This document shows positions 15,929 through 23,764 of a stretch of DNA of 64,000 bases, one piece after another; position 1 is the stretch's first letter; the number at the start of each line of letters is the position of its first letter. The notes beneath the pieces are model-generated. The model searched no databases. It saw only the letters and a program-made list of their open reading frames with translations, and had not been told where the DNA came from. Origin of the DNA: Kribbella solani (GTDB lineage: Bacteria; Actinomycetota; Actinomycetes; Propionibacteriales; Kribbellaceae); NCBI RefSeq assembly GCF_014205295.1, contig NZ_JACHNF010000001.1, forward strand, positions 2,356,001 to 2,420,000, given 5' to 3'. The position numbers and the translations under genes are program-made.

Positions 15929-17203
15929 GTGACAGTGAGCGTGATCAGCAGCCTCTGGCGCCCGTCGACGTACCTGCGCTGGGTCTACCTGCTGCTGGGC
16001 GCGGCGCTGGTGCTCGCGTTCATCCTGGTCGACAGCGCGCTCGGCGCCGTGGTCCACGACCTCGACCTGCCGAACGTTGCCACCGGCATCATCTGGGTGG
16101 TGTTCGGGCTGCTGCCACCGATCGTGCTCGGGCTGCTGCCGGCCGTTCGCGAGGTGGAGGGCATCGCGGTCGAGTCGCTGCTCGGCGTCCGGTTCGACGA
16201 GCGGCCGCTCGGACCGGCGCGGACCTGGGCGCAGCGCCGCCGGACCGCGCTCTGGTTCGTCCTGCACCTGGTCGCCGGCGGCATCGTCGGCGTACTCAGC
16301 ACCATCGTCATCGGGCTGGGCGCGATCTGGCTGGCGGCGCCGTTCCGCTCGCCCGGTACCCGTGATCTCGTCCCCGGCACCACCTATGTAGTACACGGCA
16401 ACTGGACCGATCTGTGGATGCCGGCCGCGGCGATCGCCGGTTTGATCCTGCTGTTCCTGCTGTCCGCCGCCGTCGGCGCGCTGCTCGCCTACCTCGCCCC
16501 GCGTGTCCTCGGGCCGACCGCGGCGGAACGAATCGAGCTGCTCGAACAGCAGACCGCGACGCTTGCCGAGCGCAACCGTCTCGCCCGCGAACTGCACGAC
16601 AGCGTCGGGCACGCGCTCAGCCTGGTCACGATCCAGGCCGCGGCCGCCCGGCGGGTGCTGGCGACCGATCCGGAGTTCGCCGAGACCGCGCTGGCCGCGA
16701 TGGAGACCTCGGCCCGGGCCGCGCTTGCCGACCTCGACCATGTCCTCGGACTGCTCCGCGACGATCGTCGCCCCGGCTCCCGGACCGCACCACAGACCAC
16801 GCTCGGCGCGCTGGACCGGCTGGTCGAGGCGACCCGGGCCGGTGGCATCACGATCAAGGTCGAGCGGTCCGGCGATCTGGACCGGTTGCCGGCCGCGGTC
16901 TCCCGCGAGGCGTACCGGATCGTGCAGGAAGGTTTGACCAACGCGATCCGGCACGCCGGGCGCCCGGCCGGCGAGCTGACCGTCGACCTGTCGATCCGGC
17001 TCGACACGAACGGACTGCTGCTCGCGGTGACGAACCCGGTCAGCGGGAAGTCCGAGTCGCTGGGTGGCGGGCGTGGACTGTCCGGGATCCGTGAAAGAGT
17101 CGCCGTACTCCGTGGCACTGTCGACGCCGGACCGGTCAGTTGGCACGACGGCCCGGCCTGGCGCCTCGCCGTGGGGCTGCCGGTCAGCATGACGAAGGGA
17201 TGA
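15929..17203 (+). CDS. NarL/DesK-type sensor histidine kinase
   Basis: The product is 424 aa. Four hydrophobic segments in the first 190 residues form the membrane sensor part, then a coiled linker. The HisKA_3 dimerisation motif RLARELHDSVGHALSL places the phospho-acceptor at His223, followed by an HATPase domain with REAYRIVQEGLTNAIRHA (N box) and GGGRGLSGIRERV (G box). It phosphorylates the response regulator encoded 1 bp downstream. The start is GTG 15929; GTG 15935 or 15941 would remove two to four residues. Signal sensed is unknown. Confidence 0.9.
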   Translation: MTVSVISSLWRPSTYLRWVYLLLGAALVLAFILVDSALGAVVHDLDLPNVATGIIWVVFGLLPPIVLGLLPAVREVEGIAVESLLGVRFDERPLGPARTWAQRRRTALWFVLHLVAGGIVGVLSTIVIGLGAIWLAAPFRSPGTRDLVPGTTYVVHGNWTDLWMPAAAIAGLILLFLLSAAVGALLAYLAPRVLGPTAAERIELLEQQTATLAERNRLARELHDSVGHALSLVTIQAAAARRVLATDPEFAETALAAMETSARAALADLDHVLGLLRDDRRPGSRTAPQTTLGALDRLVEATRAGGITIKVERSGDLDRLPAAVSREAYRIVQEGLTNAIRHAGRPAGELTVDLSIRLDTNGLLLAVTNPVSGKSESLGGGRGLSGIRERVAVLRGTVDAGPVSWHDGPAWRLAVGLPVSMTKG

Positions 17204-17204
17204 C

Positions 17205-17858
17205 ATGAACCTGTCGGTGGTCGTGGTCGACGACGAGCCGCTGATCCGCAGCGGCCTGCGCGCCATCATCAACGCCGAGCCCGGCCTCACCGTCGTCGGC
17301 GAGGCCGGCGACGGCGCCGAGGTGCTCCCGGTGGTCCGCCGGACCGGCGCCGACGTCGTGCTGATGGACGTCCGGATGCCCGCGGTCGACGGCATCCAGG
17401 CCACCCGGCTCCTGCTGGAAAGCCTCGACCCGGCCCCGCGCGTACTGGTCGTCACCACCTTCGAGAACGACGACTACGTGTACGAAGCACTGCGCGCCGG
17501 CGCGTCGGGGTTCTTGCTGAAGCGCACCCCACCGGACGACATCATCGCCGCGATCCGCACGGTCGCACGAAGCGAGTCGTTGCTCTTCCCAGAGGCGATC
17601 CGGGCGCTGGCACTCGTACACGCCGGTTCACAGCCGGGGCCGACCGGGCTGGACGAGTATCAGCTGACCGAGCGTGAGCAGGAGGTACTGCGGCTGATGG
17701 CGCGCGGTCTGTCCAACGCGGAGATCGCCGCGGAGCTGATTCTCGGCGTACAGACGGTGAAGACGCACGTCGCGAACGTGCTCGCCAAGCTCAACGCCCG
17801 CGACCGTACCCAGGCCGTGATCCGGGCGTACGAGTCCGGCTTCGTCCCACTGCGTTAG
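17205..17858 (+). CDS. NarL/FixJ-family response regulator
   Basis: The product is 217 aa. The receiver domain has the acidic pair Asp9-Asp10 and phospho-acceptor Asp55 (VLMDVRMP); the C-terminal LuxR-type HTH reads LTEREQEVLRLMARGLSNAE and ends with QAVIRAYESGFV. It partners the kinase immediately upstream. The last 4 bp overlap the convergent marR stop. Confidence 0.92.
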   Translation: MNLSVVVVDDEPLIRSGLRAIINAEPGLTVVGEAGDGAEVLPVVRRTGADVVLMDVRMPAVDGIQATRLLLESLDPAPRVLVVTTFENDDYVYEALRAGASGFLLKRTPPDDIIAAIRTVARSESLLFPEAIRALALVHAGSQPGPTGLDEYQLTEREQEVLRLMARGLSNAEIAAELILGVQTVKTHVANVLAKLNARDRTQAVIRAYESGFVPLR

Positions 17859-18403
17859 CAGTCGGCGGCGTCCTCGGCCTCGGCCAGGGCGCAGGCGTTG
17901 TGCAGCGGGTCGATCGCGTTGGCCTTCATTGCCACCCGCTGCAGAAGCATCCGGAAGCTGGCCCGCTCGGGCTCGTCCAGGATTCCGAGGACCTCCTCCT
18001 CGGTCGCGCGCAGGCGGCGCTCCAGCTCGCACAGCGTCTGCTTGCCCTGCTCGGTCGGCACGATCAGGCGCGCCCGCCGATCGGCCGGGTCCGGGCGGCG
18101 CTGCACCAGCTCAGCCTTCTCCAGGTCGTCCAGCAGGTACGTCATCACGGTCCGGTCGACGTCGAGCTGCGCGGCCAGATCCAGCTGCCGCTTCGGCCCT
18201 TCCGACATCGTCGTCGCGAGCACCTGATAGCCGCGCGGCCCACCGGGCAGTCCTTCGAGCGCGGCCGCCGACGCCTTCGCGTACCGCCGGAAGACGACGC
18301 CGAGCGCCCAGCCCAGATCGGCTTCCACCGGCGCGCTGCCGTTGCCGGACGGCTCGACTCCGCGAGCGGTCCCGGCCGCGAGCTCAGGCGACGTACTGGA
18401 CAT
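17855..18403 (-). CDS. MarR-family transcriptional regulator
   Basis: The product is 182 aa with a winged HTH (QLDLAAQLDVDRTVMTYLLD, then LEKAELVQRRPDPADRRARL), which is the MarR wing signature. It is divergent from the azoreductase-like gene, with 120 bp between start codons that hold repeated motifs. Likely role: repressor of the divergent flavoprotein gene, released by an electrophile or phenolic ligand (inference from family habit). Confidence 0.88.
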   Translation of the reverse strand: MSSTSPELAAGTARGVEPSGNGSAPVEADLGWALGVVFRRYAKASAAALEGLPGGPRGYQVLATTMSEGPKRQLDLAAQLDVDRTVMTYLLDDLEKAELVQRRPDPADRRARLIVPTEQGKQTLCELERRLRATEEEVLGILDEPERASFRMLLQRVAMKANAIDPLHNACALAEAEDAADC

Positions 18404-18433
18404 GTCCCCATCCTACGGGGTGTACGCCACATG

Positions 18434-18485
18434 GAATACGTTCTGACTTGAATATGTTCTGCTCCACAGATTATCTTCAGAACAG
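18434..18485. promoter_or_regulatory. marR-azoR divergent control region with repeats
   Basis: GAATACGTTCTG (18434-18445) is repeated 16 bp later as GAATATGTTCTG (18450-18461), and an inverted CAGAACAG lies at 18478-18485. The spacing is about one and a half helical turns. These are candidate MarR operator half sites or overlap the promoter. Confidence 0.55.
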
Positions 18486-18523
18486 CTCAACCCGAGCCCC
18501 TTCAACTGATGGAGACAGAACAG

Positions 18524-19192
18524 ATGAGCACCCTGCTACGCGTCGACGCCAGCATCCGGCTGGACGGTTCGGTGTCCCGCGCGCTGGCGGACAGCGCCGA
18601 GGCCGCCTGGAAGGCGGAACACCCGGACGGTGTCGTGGTACGGCGTGACCTCGGGCAGCACCCGCTGCCCGCGACTCTCTGGCCGACCCTGGCCGCGGCG
18701 CAGGTCGGTCAGGAGCCGGTCGCCGACTCCGACCGGATGCCGCTCGCGGACGCGCAGGCGATCGCGGCCGGCCTCGCGACCGAGATCCGGAACGCCGACG
18801 CCGTCCTGCTCGCCGTACCGCTGTACAACTACGGCATCGCCCAGCACGTGAAGACCTGGATCGACGTCCTGCTGATGGACAAGGACTTCGCCTTCGGTAC
18901 GCGCCCGCTCACCGGCCGGCCGGCGATCTTCGCGCTCGCCCGCGGCGGCGGGTACGGACCAGGCAGCCCGAAGCACGGCTGGGACCACGCCACGCCGTAC
19001 TTGGAGCGGGTCTTCGCCGACCTGTTCGGCATGAACATCCGCACCGCCGCGGCTGAACTCACCCTCGCCCCGATCACCCCCGGCATGGAGGAGCTGATCG
19101 ACGCCGCCAAGGTATCGGAGTCAGCCGCGCACGTCGAGGCCGAGACCCACGGCACGGTCGTCGCCCGCGAGCTACACGAACACGCCGCCTGA
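18524..19192 (+). CDS. FMN-dependent NADH-azoreductase / NAD(P)H quinone reductase-like flavoprotein
   Basis: The product is 222 aa, flavodoxin-like fold. Landmarks: LLRVDASIRLDGSVSRALAD (FMN phosphate loop), VPLYNYGIAQHVKTWIDVLL and FALARGGGYGPGS (second FMN loop). AzoR-type proteins reduce quinones and azo compounds with NADH. ATG 18524 is preferred to the ATG at 18509 because the earlier codon forms part of a GGAGA ribosome-binding site (18511-18515) nine bases upstream of 18524. Confidence 0.86.
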   Translation: MSTLLRVDASIRLDGSVSRALADSAEAAWKAEHPDGVVVRRDLGQHPLPATLWPTLAAAQVGQEPVADSDRMPLADAQAIAAGLATEIRNADAVLLAVPLYNYGIAQHVKTWIDVLLMDKDFAFGTRPLTGRPAIFALARGGGYGPGSPKHGWDHATPYLERVFADLFGMNIRTAAAELTLAPITPGMEELIDAAKVSESAAHVEAETHGTVVARELHEHAA

Positions 19193-19204
19193 CCCGTCGC
19201 CGCA

Positions 19205-19277
19205 GTCCTCCCCAAACCGCTTTGGGGAGGACTACCCGCCCGAATCGGGAGGTAATCCTCCCCGAACCGGTTTGGGG
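19205..19277. repeat. palindromic repeat array, two units (50-bp period)
   Basis: Two 18-bp palindromes, CCCCAAACCGCTTTGGGG (19210-19227) and CCCCGAACCGGTTTGGGG (19260-19277), are separated by a 32-bp spacer that is itself partly symmetric (CCCGAATCGGG core). The first palindrome extends to a 28-bp hairpin (19205-19232). The array fills the gap between the convergent azoR and rlmA stops and could serve as a bidirectional terminator. A related three-palindrome copy lies inside cobB at 25857-25974. Confidence 0.9.
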
Positions 19278-19278
19278 T

Positions 19279-20106
19279 TCACTTCTCCCAGGCGGACACC
19301 GTCACCGACAACGTCACCACCGCGGGCTCCGGCAGGACGGCGATGCGCTGCAGCAGGTCGCGGTAGTCGAGGTGCCGCGCGCTCGGCGTCATCAGGACGA
19401 GCTGCTCCACCGCCGACCGGTCGAGCGGCATCGTCTCCTCGACCACCTCACTGCCGGTCCGGACGAACTCCCCCGCCAGCGATTCCTCAAGCCGGCGTTC
19501 CTTGTCGGCGTCGACGCTGACCATTCCCAGTACGTCGATCAGCTCCGCGAGATGCTGCTGATTCGGCGTGACCACCAGGAGCCGTCCGGTCGGTGACAGT
19601 ACGCGTGCCATCTCGGCGGCGTTGCGTGGCGCGAACACGTTCAGCATCAGCTCGGCCGCGCCATCCACCAACGGCAGCTCGCGCCACGCGTCGCACACCA
19701 CCGACGCGATCCTCGGATCGGCCTTCGCCGCACGCCTCGCCGCGTACTTCGACACGTCCAGGGCGATCCCGCGACGATGCGGCGACATGCCGAGTACGCC
19801 GGCCAGGTAGTACGCGGTGCCGGCGCCGACCTCGACGACCAGGTCGTCATCGCCCAACTCGGCGCGCAGGATCAAGGCGTCCCGGATCGGCGCGTAGTGG
19901 CCGGTACCCAGGAAGACCGTGCGGGCGCCGACCATCGCCGCCGAGTCACCGTCGATTCCGTTCGAGGACGCGGGCAGCAGGTTCAGGTAGCCCTGCTTGG
20001 CCAGGTCGTACGCATGCCCGCGCGGGCAGCGGGCCGTACGGTCGGTCAGCGTCAGCCCGTCACCACAGACCGGGCAGCGGAGGGCGGCGACAAGATGGGC
20101 TTCCAC
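19279..20106 (-). CDS. RlmA-type 23S rRNA (guanine-N1) methyltransferase
   Basis: The product is 275 aa. An N-terminal zinc knuckle (Cys11, Cys14, Cys27, His31: CPVC...CPRGH) is followed by AYDLAKQGYLNLL, a family hallmark, and a Rossmann methyltransferase domain with VVEVGAGTAYYL. The family includes RrmA/RlmA(I) and TlrB/RlmA(II), which methylate G745 or G748 of 23S rRNA; the second modifies macrolide response. Which of the two applies is not decidable here. It lies 4 bp after the ABC permease and is probably the last gene of that operon. Its stop abuts the palindromic array. Confidence 0.87.
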   Translation of the reverse strand: MEAHLVAALRCPVCGDGLTLTDRTARCPRGHAYDLAKQGYLNLLPASSNGIDGDSAAMVGARTVFLGTGHYAPIRDALILRAELGDDDLVVEVGAGTAYYLAGVLGMSPHRRGIALDVSKYAARRAAKADPRIASVVCDAWRELPLVDGAAELMLNVFAPRNAAEMARVLSPTGRLLVVTPNQQHLAELIDVLGMVSVDADKERRLEESLAGEFVRTGSEVVEETMPLDRSAVEQLVLMTPSARHLDYRDLLQRIAVLPEPAVVTLSVTVSAWEK

Positions 20107-20110
20107 CGCC

Positions 20111-20986
20111 TCAGGTTATGTCGCGACTCGTCAATCTCGCCCACGCCGCGGCATAGAAGACCACCAGATACCCGGCTTGGAGCAGCAGGTTGCGGCCGAT
20201 GTCGTGCCAGTACGGCGGGTCGCGGAGCAGGTCGGCGAAGGACTGCCACCGGTACATCAGCAGCCACGGCTGGATCGCGTGCAGCTGCGGAATCGCGGTC
20301 ATGATGCCGAGCACGATGAACGTGCCGAACGTCGCCGCCATCGCGGCCAGCGGGGTCGAGGTCAGCGACGAAACGAACAGGCCGATCCCGGCCAGACCGA
20401 GCAGCGACAGCGCGATCACGATCGCGATCCCGAGCGCGCGGAGCAGGCCGTCGCCGAGCGAGACCGTACTCCCGGACAGCAGCAGGACGTCGCCGACCGG
20501 GAACAGGATGAAGCCGACGATCAGCCCGGAGAGCCAGATCGTCAGCGTGGCGGCCAGGCAGAACACCGCGAGCGCGACCATCTTGGCCGCGAGCAGGCGG
20601 GACCGGCCGGCCGGCGCGGTGAGCATGCTGCGCAACGTGCCGAGACTGGACTCGCCGGCCAGGGACTCGCCCGAAACCACGGTCACCGCGGTCGGCAGGA
20701 AGAACGGCAGCGACAGGCCGAGACTGGCGACGATCAGGAACAGGCCGTTGCCGGCGATCTGCCCGATGAACCCTTCGGTACCGCCGCTGGAGCCGGTGAT
20801 CTTGATCGCGATCCCGATCAGCAGTGGGACCGCGGCCAGTACACCGAGACCGACTTGGGTGCGGGCGCGGCCGAACACCAGCCGGAGCTCCGACAGGAAC
20901 AACGCAAGCGTGTGCCGCCCGGCCCCCGGTTGGGCCGTCACAACGGCAGCGGGTGCGGTGTCGGGGACTGCTTCATTCGGCGACAT
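20111..20986 (-). CDS. ABC-2-type transporter permease
   Basis: The product is 291 aa with six hydrophobic segments (e.g. VLAAVPLLIGIAIKI, LFLIVASLGLSLPFFLPTAV) and a cytosolic VSGESLAGESSLGTLRSMLT motif common in ABC-2 exporters. It pairs with the ATPase whose 3' end overlaps its start by 14 bp. Likely exports a lipid, peptide or drug. Confidence 0.85.
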   Translation of the reverse strand: MSPNEAVPDTAPAAVVTAQPGAGRHTLALFLSELRLVFGRARTQVGLGVLAAVPLLIGIAIKITGSSGGTEGFIGQIAGNGLFLIVASLGLSLPFFLPTAVTVVSGESLAGESSLGTLRSMLTAPAGRSRLLAAKMVALAVFCLAATLTIWLSGLIVGFILFPVGDVLLLSGSTVSLGDGLLRALGIAIVIALSLLGLAGIGLFVSSLTSTPLAAMAATFGTFIVLGIMTAIPQLHAIQPWLLMYRWQSFADLLRDPPYWHDIGRNLLLQAGYLVVFYAAAWARLTSRDIT

Positions 20987-21905
20987 CGAAACCCTCCCCG
21001 GTCAGGGCTACGAAGGCGTCTTCGAGGCTTGGGCGTTCCAGGCCGAAACCGTGGATGCGGACGTCCGCAGCGACCAGCGCGGCGGCGAACTTCTCGATCG
21101 GGACCTCGCCGGGGTCGCCCTCGACCGTCTCCTCGGTGGTCTTCAACTCAGTCACGCCGAGGCCCTGCAGCGTCTCGGCCGCCGGCCCGAGATCAGGCGT
21201 ACTCACCACCAGTCGCGGGCGCAGCTCCGACCGGAGATCCGCCACCGTCGACTGACGCAGCAACTTGCCCCGGCTCATCACGGCCGCGTGCGTACAGACC
21301 TGTTCCACCTCGGCCAGCAAGTGCGTCGACGTGAACACCGTCGTACCGTCCTGAGCCAGCTCTCGGATCAGGTGCCGGACCTCGCGAGTGCCCTGCGGGT
21401 CGAGACCGTTGGTCGGCTCGTCCAGTACGAGGAGCTCGCGCCGCTGCATCAGCGCGACGGCGATCGCCAAGCGCTGACGCATACCCAGCGAGTACGCGCG
21501 GACCTTCTTGCCGGACGCGTTCGACAATCCGACTCGCTCCAGCGCCTCCCCCGCGCGTGCCTTGCGGGTCTTCGGGTCGGCGGTGCGGTCGGCGGCGTCG
21601 AAGCGCAGCAGGTTCGCCTGGCCGGTCCAGAACGGGTAGAACGCCGGTCCTTCGACCAGGGCGCCGACCCGCGGCAGGACGCGGAGGTGTGCTTTCGGCA
21701 TCGGCTCGCCGAGCAGCTCGACCGCGCCCGCGGTGGGCGCGATCAAGCCGAGCAGCATCCGGATGGTGGTGGTTTTACCCGACCCGTTCGGTCCGAGGAA
21801 GCCGTACACGCTCCCGGCCGGGACCTCCAGGTCGACCGCGTCCACCGCGACCTGCCCGCTCCGGAACCGTTTGGTCAGGCCGTGGGTGACGACCGGCGCG
21901 CTCAC
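20973..21905 (-). CDS. ABC transporter ATP-binding protein (exporter type)
   Basis: The product is 310 aa. Walker A GPNGSGKTT, signature YSLGMRQRLAIAVALM, Walker B LLVLDEPTNGLDP and switch TSTHLLAEVE are present, with a C-terminal extension typical of CcmA/DrrA-like exporters. GTG 21905 is chosen because it follows the upstream stop by 2 bp (TGACCGTG), so translation is coupled to the LolA-like gene. Confidence 0.88.
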   Translation of the reverse strand: MSAPVVTHGLTKRFRSGQVAVDAVDLEVPAGSVYGFLGPNGSGKTTTIRMLLGLIAPTAGAVELLGEPMPKAHLRVLPRVGALVEGPAFYPFWTGQANLLRFDAADRTADPKTRKARAGEALERVGLSNASGKKVRAYSLGMRQRLAIAVALMQRRELLVLDEPTNGLDPQGTREVRHLIRELAQDGTTVFTSTHLLAEVEQVCTHAAVMSRGKLLRQSTVADLRSELRPRLVVSTPDLGPAAETLQGLGVTELKTTEETVEGDPGEVPIEKFAAALVAADVRIHGFGLERPSLEDAFVALTGEGFDVAE

Positions 21906-21907
21906 GG

Positions 21908-23056
21908 TCAGCGCGGGGCCTTCGCCGCGGCGGCCTGCAGGGTGTCCGGAGTGACCAGACCGGCGAAGATCCGGCCGTCGTTGGTGATCAGCGCGCTGAC
22001 CATCTTGCTGGTGACGATCTTGCCCGAGCCCCACGGACCCTGCACGGTCGGCGCCTTCGCCAGCAGCTGGCCGAGCTGACCGAGCTTGCCGTTACCACCG
22101 GTCAGATCCGCCGTCTGGGCGCCGCGGATCATGACCACGCTGTCCCAGCCGGTACCGATCACGGTCGGCTTGTCCGCGTTCGCCGAACCCGGCTTGCGCG
22201 GCAGCAGCTTCGGGGTGGTCTTAGGGTTCACCTGCTTCGGCAGCTCGGTCTTCGGCAGCCCGCTCTTCGCCGGCGCCTTCTGCTCGGTCACCTTCACCCC
22301 GGCCGGCGGCGTGAACGTGAAGCTGCTCGCCGACGGTACGTCGAACGACACCGAGGTGAAGCCGAGCTCGACCGCCGGGTTGCCACCGGACCGCGGCATC
22401 ACCGTCACGTCCAGCGGGACCCAGGTCTTGGAGTCGACCGCCACCGTCACCGAACCGACTGTCGTCTTGTCGGTCTTCGGCACCAGCTTCAGCTTGTACG
22501 CGTCCCGGCCGGCGACCTTCTCGGTGCCGCTGACCTGGACCTGGGTGCTCGGGTCGATCGCGGCCAGGAACTGCTTCGCGACCGCCTGCGGGTTGTAGTT
22601 CTGCTGCGGCCGCGTCTTCTGCGGCGTGCTCGCCGAATGCGCCGGCAGGGTCAGCTTCGTGGCTTCACGCTTGGACGAGTCGTACGCCCAGGCGGACTTG
22701 CCGTCGGTGGTCCAGAGCTGCTCGGCCTGGTTGTCCAGCAGCGAGACCCGCGCCTTGTCCGGCGTCGCGAACGCGACCCGCGCGGTGTGCTGGCCACTCA
22801 GCAGGTCGGTGAGCTCCCGGGTGCCGGGTGCCATCCCGGGGATCGCAGGCAGGCCGAGGTCGGCACTCGACTGCACGGTGCCGCTCAGGCCGTCGACCTT
22901 CGCCGACTGCACCTTCGTGAGCAGGTCCTGCGCGGAGATGTTCGGCAGCTTCGGTGAGGCGTCTGCCATCACCGGGCCGATTGCCCCCACTCCCGCCACC
23001 ACGGCGACTGCCGCGACCGGAACCAACCACCGTCGACTGCGCTGCGCTACGCCCAT
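21908..23056 (-). CDS. secreted or membrane-anchored LolA-like protein
   Basis: The product is 382 aa. An N-terminal hydrophobic segment (WLVPVAAVAVVAGVGAIGPV) serves as signal or anchor. The middle part resembles the LolA/LppX/outer-membrane lipoprotein-sorting fold (DLLTKVQSAKVDGLSGTVQS, then LWTTDGKSAWAYDSSKREAT). The C-terminal part is an additional domain of unclear type (VTSKMVSALITNDGRIFAGL). The position in front of an ABC-2 exporter suggests it receives or senses a lipid substrate at the outer face of the membrane (inference). ATG 23056 is chosen because upstream codons lack coding character. Confidence 0.75.
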   Translation of the reverse strand: MGVAQRSRRWLVPVAAVAVVAGVGAIGPVMADASPKLPNISAQDLLTKVQSAKVDGLSGTVQSSADLGLPAIPGMAPGTRELTDLLSGQHTARVAFATPDKARVSLLDNQAEQLWTTDGKSAWAYDSSKREATKLTLPAHSASTPQKTRPQQNYNPQAVAKQFLAAIDPSTQVQVSGTEKVAGRDAYKLKLVPKTDKTTVGSVTVAVDSKTWVPLDVTVMPRSGGNPAVELGFTSVSFDVPSASSFTFTPPAGVKVTEQKAPAKSGLPKTELPKQVNPKTTPKLLPRKPGSANADKPTVIGTGWDSVVMIRGAQTADLTGGNGKLGQLGQLLAKAPTVQGPWGSGKIVTSKMVSALITNDGRIFAGLVTPDTLQAAAAKAPR

Positions 23057-23128
23057 GGATACAGCCTCGCACCGCGTGCGGACGGAACCAAGTGCCCTCG
23101 GGGTAGGTTCACCCGAAAGAGTGAGGCC

Positions 23129-23152
23129 GGCGTACGACCGTGGTCGTACGCC
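23129..23152. terminator. hairpin terminator after the LURP-one gene
   Basis: GGCGTACGACC and GGTCGTACGCC are exact 11-bp complements around a 2-bp centre, 6 bp past the stop of the LURP-one gene on the minus strand. No U-run follows, as is usual in actinobacteria. Confidence 0.75.
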
Positions 23153-23158
23153 GAACAC

Positions 23159-23764
23159 TCAGCGTGACTGCAAGGCGTCCAGCGCGACCGTCATCGCCGC
23201 GGCGACGCGGAAGTCGAGGCGCTGGTCCTGGACGTCGATGCGGTACCGGTCGCGGACCGAGACCTTGCGCTCGACCGACAGGACCGGCCGGCCGGAGCCA
23301 CGGTCGGTGAAGTCGAAGTGGAAGATGAACGGCAGCGGGATCTCACCGACGAACGGGACGAACTCCCAGACCCGGCGGACGATCGCGATCGTCGCGTTCC
23401 GCTCGGTACCGTCCGCCTCGACGCCGGCCGCGCTCAGCTGCCAGCTGGACCGGAGCAGGCTCTTCCCGAACTCCTTCTTGAACCAGCCGATCGGCTGCCC
23501 GTTCGCGTCGTACACGTCGTAGCCGGAACCGAGGTCGATCGTCTTCCGCGCCTTGAACGAGAACACCGGCTGGGTCTTCGTGTCGTCGGTGTAGAACGTC
23601 ACCTGCTCCTTGAACGCCATCCGCTTCTGCTGCGCGAACGCGAGCAACGCTCCGTCGCTGCCGTCCGGGTTGGTGGCGATCAACTCGTACTTGTTCGCCA
23701 TCAGGGTGATCCGCTGTTTCATCGAGAACTTGGGTACGTACATGGGGGACGGCTGCTCAGTCAT
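23159..23764 (-). CDS. LURP-one-related (tubby-like fold) protein
   Basis: The product is 201 aa. The pattern MYVPKFSMKQRITLMANKYE, then FSFKARKTIDLGSGYDVYD and QPIGWFKKEFGKSLLRSSW is typical of LURP-one/scramblase-like beta-barrel proteins found in actinobacteria. Function in bacteria is unknown. The start overlaps the stop of the CbiG-BluB gene by 4 bp, so it is probably translated as the last gene of the cobalamin operon. Confidence 0.75.
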   Translation of the reverse strand: MTEQPSPMYVPKFSMKQRITLMANKYELIATNPDGSDGALLAFAQQKRMAFKEQVTFYTDDTKTQPVFSFKARKTIDLGSGYDVYDANGQPIGWFKKEFGKSLLRSSWQLSAAGVEADGTERNATIAIVRRVWEFVPFVGEIPLPFIFHFDFTDRGSGRPVLSVERKVSVRDRYRIDVQDQRLDFRVAAAMTVALDALQSR

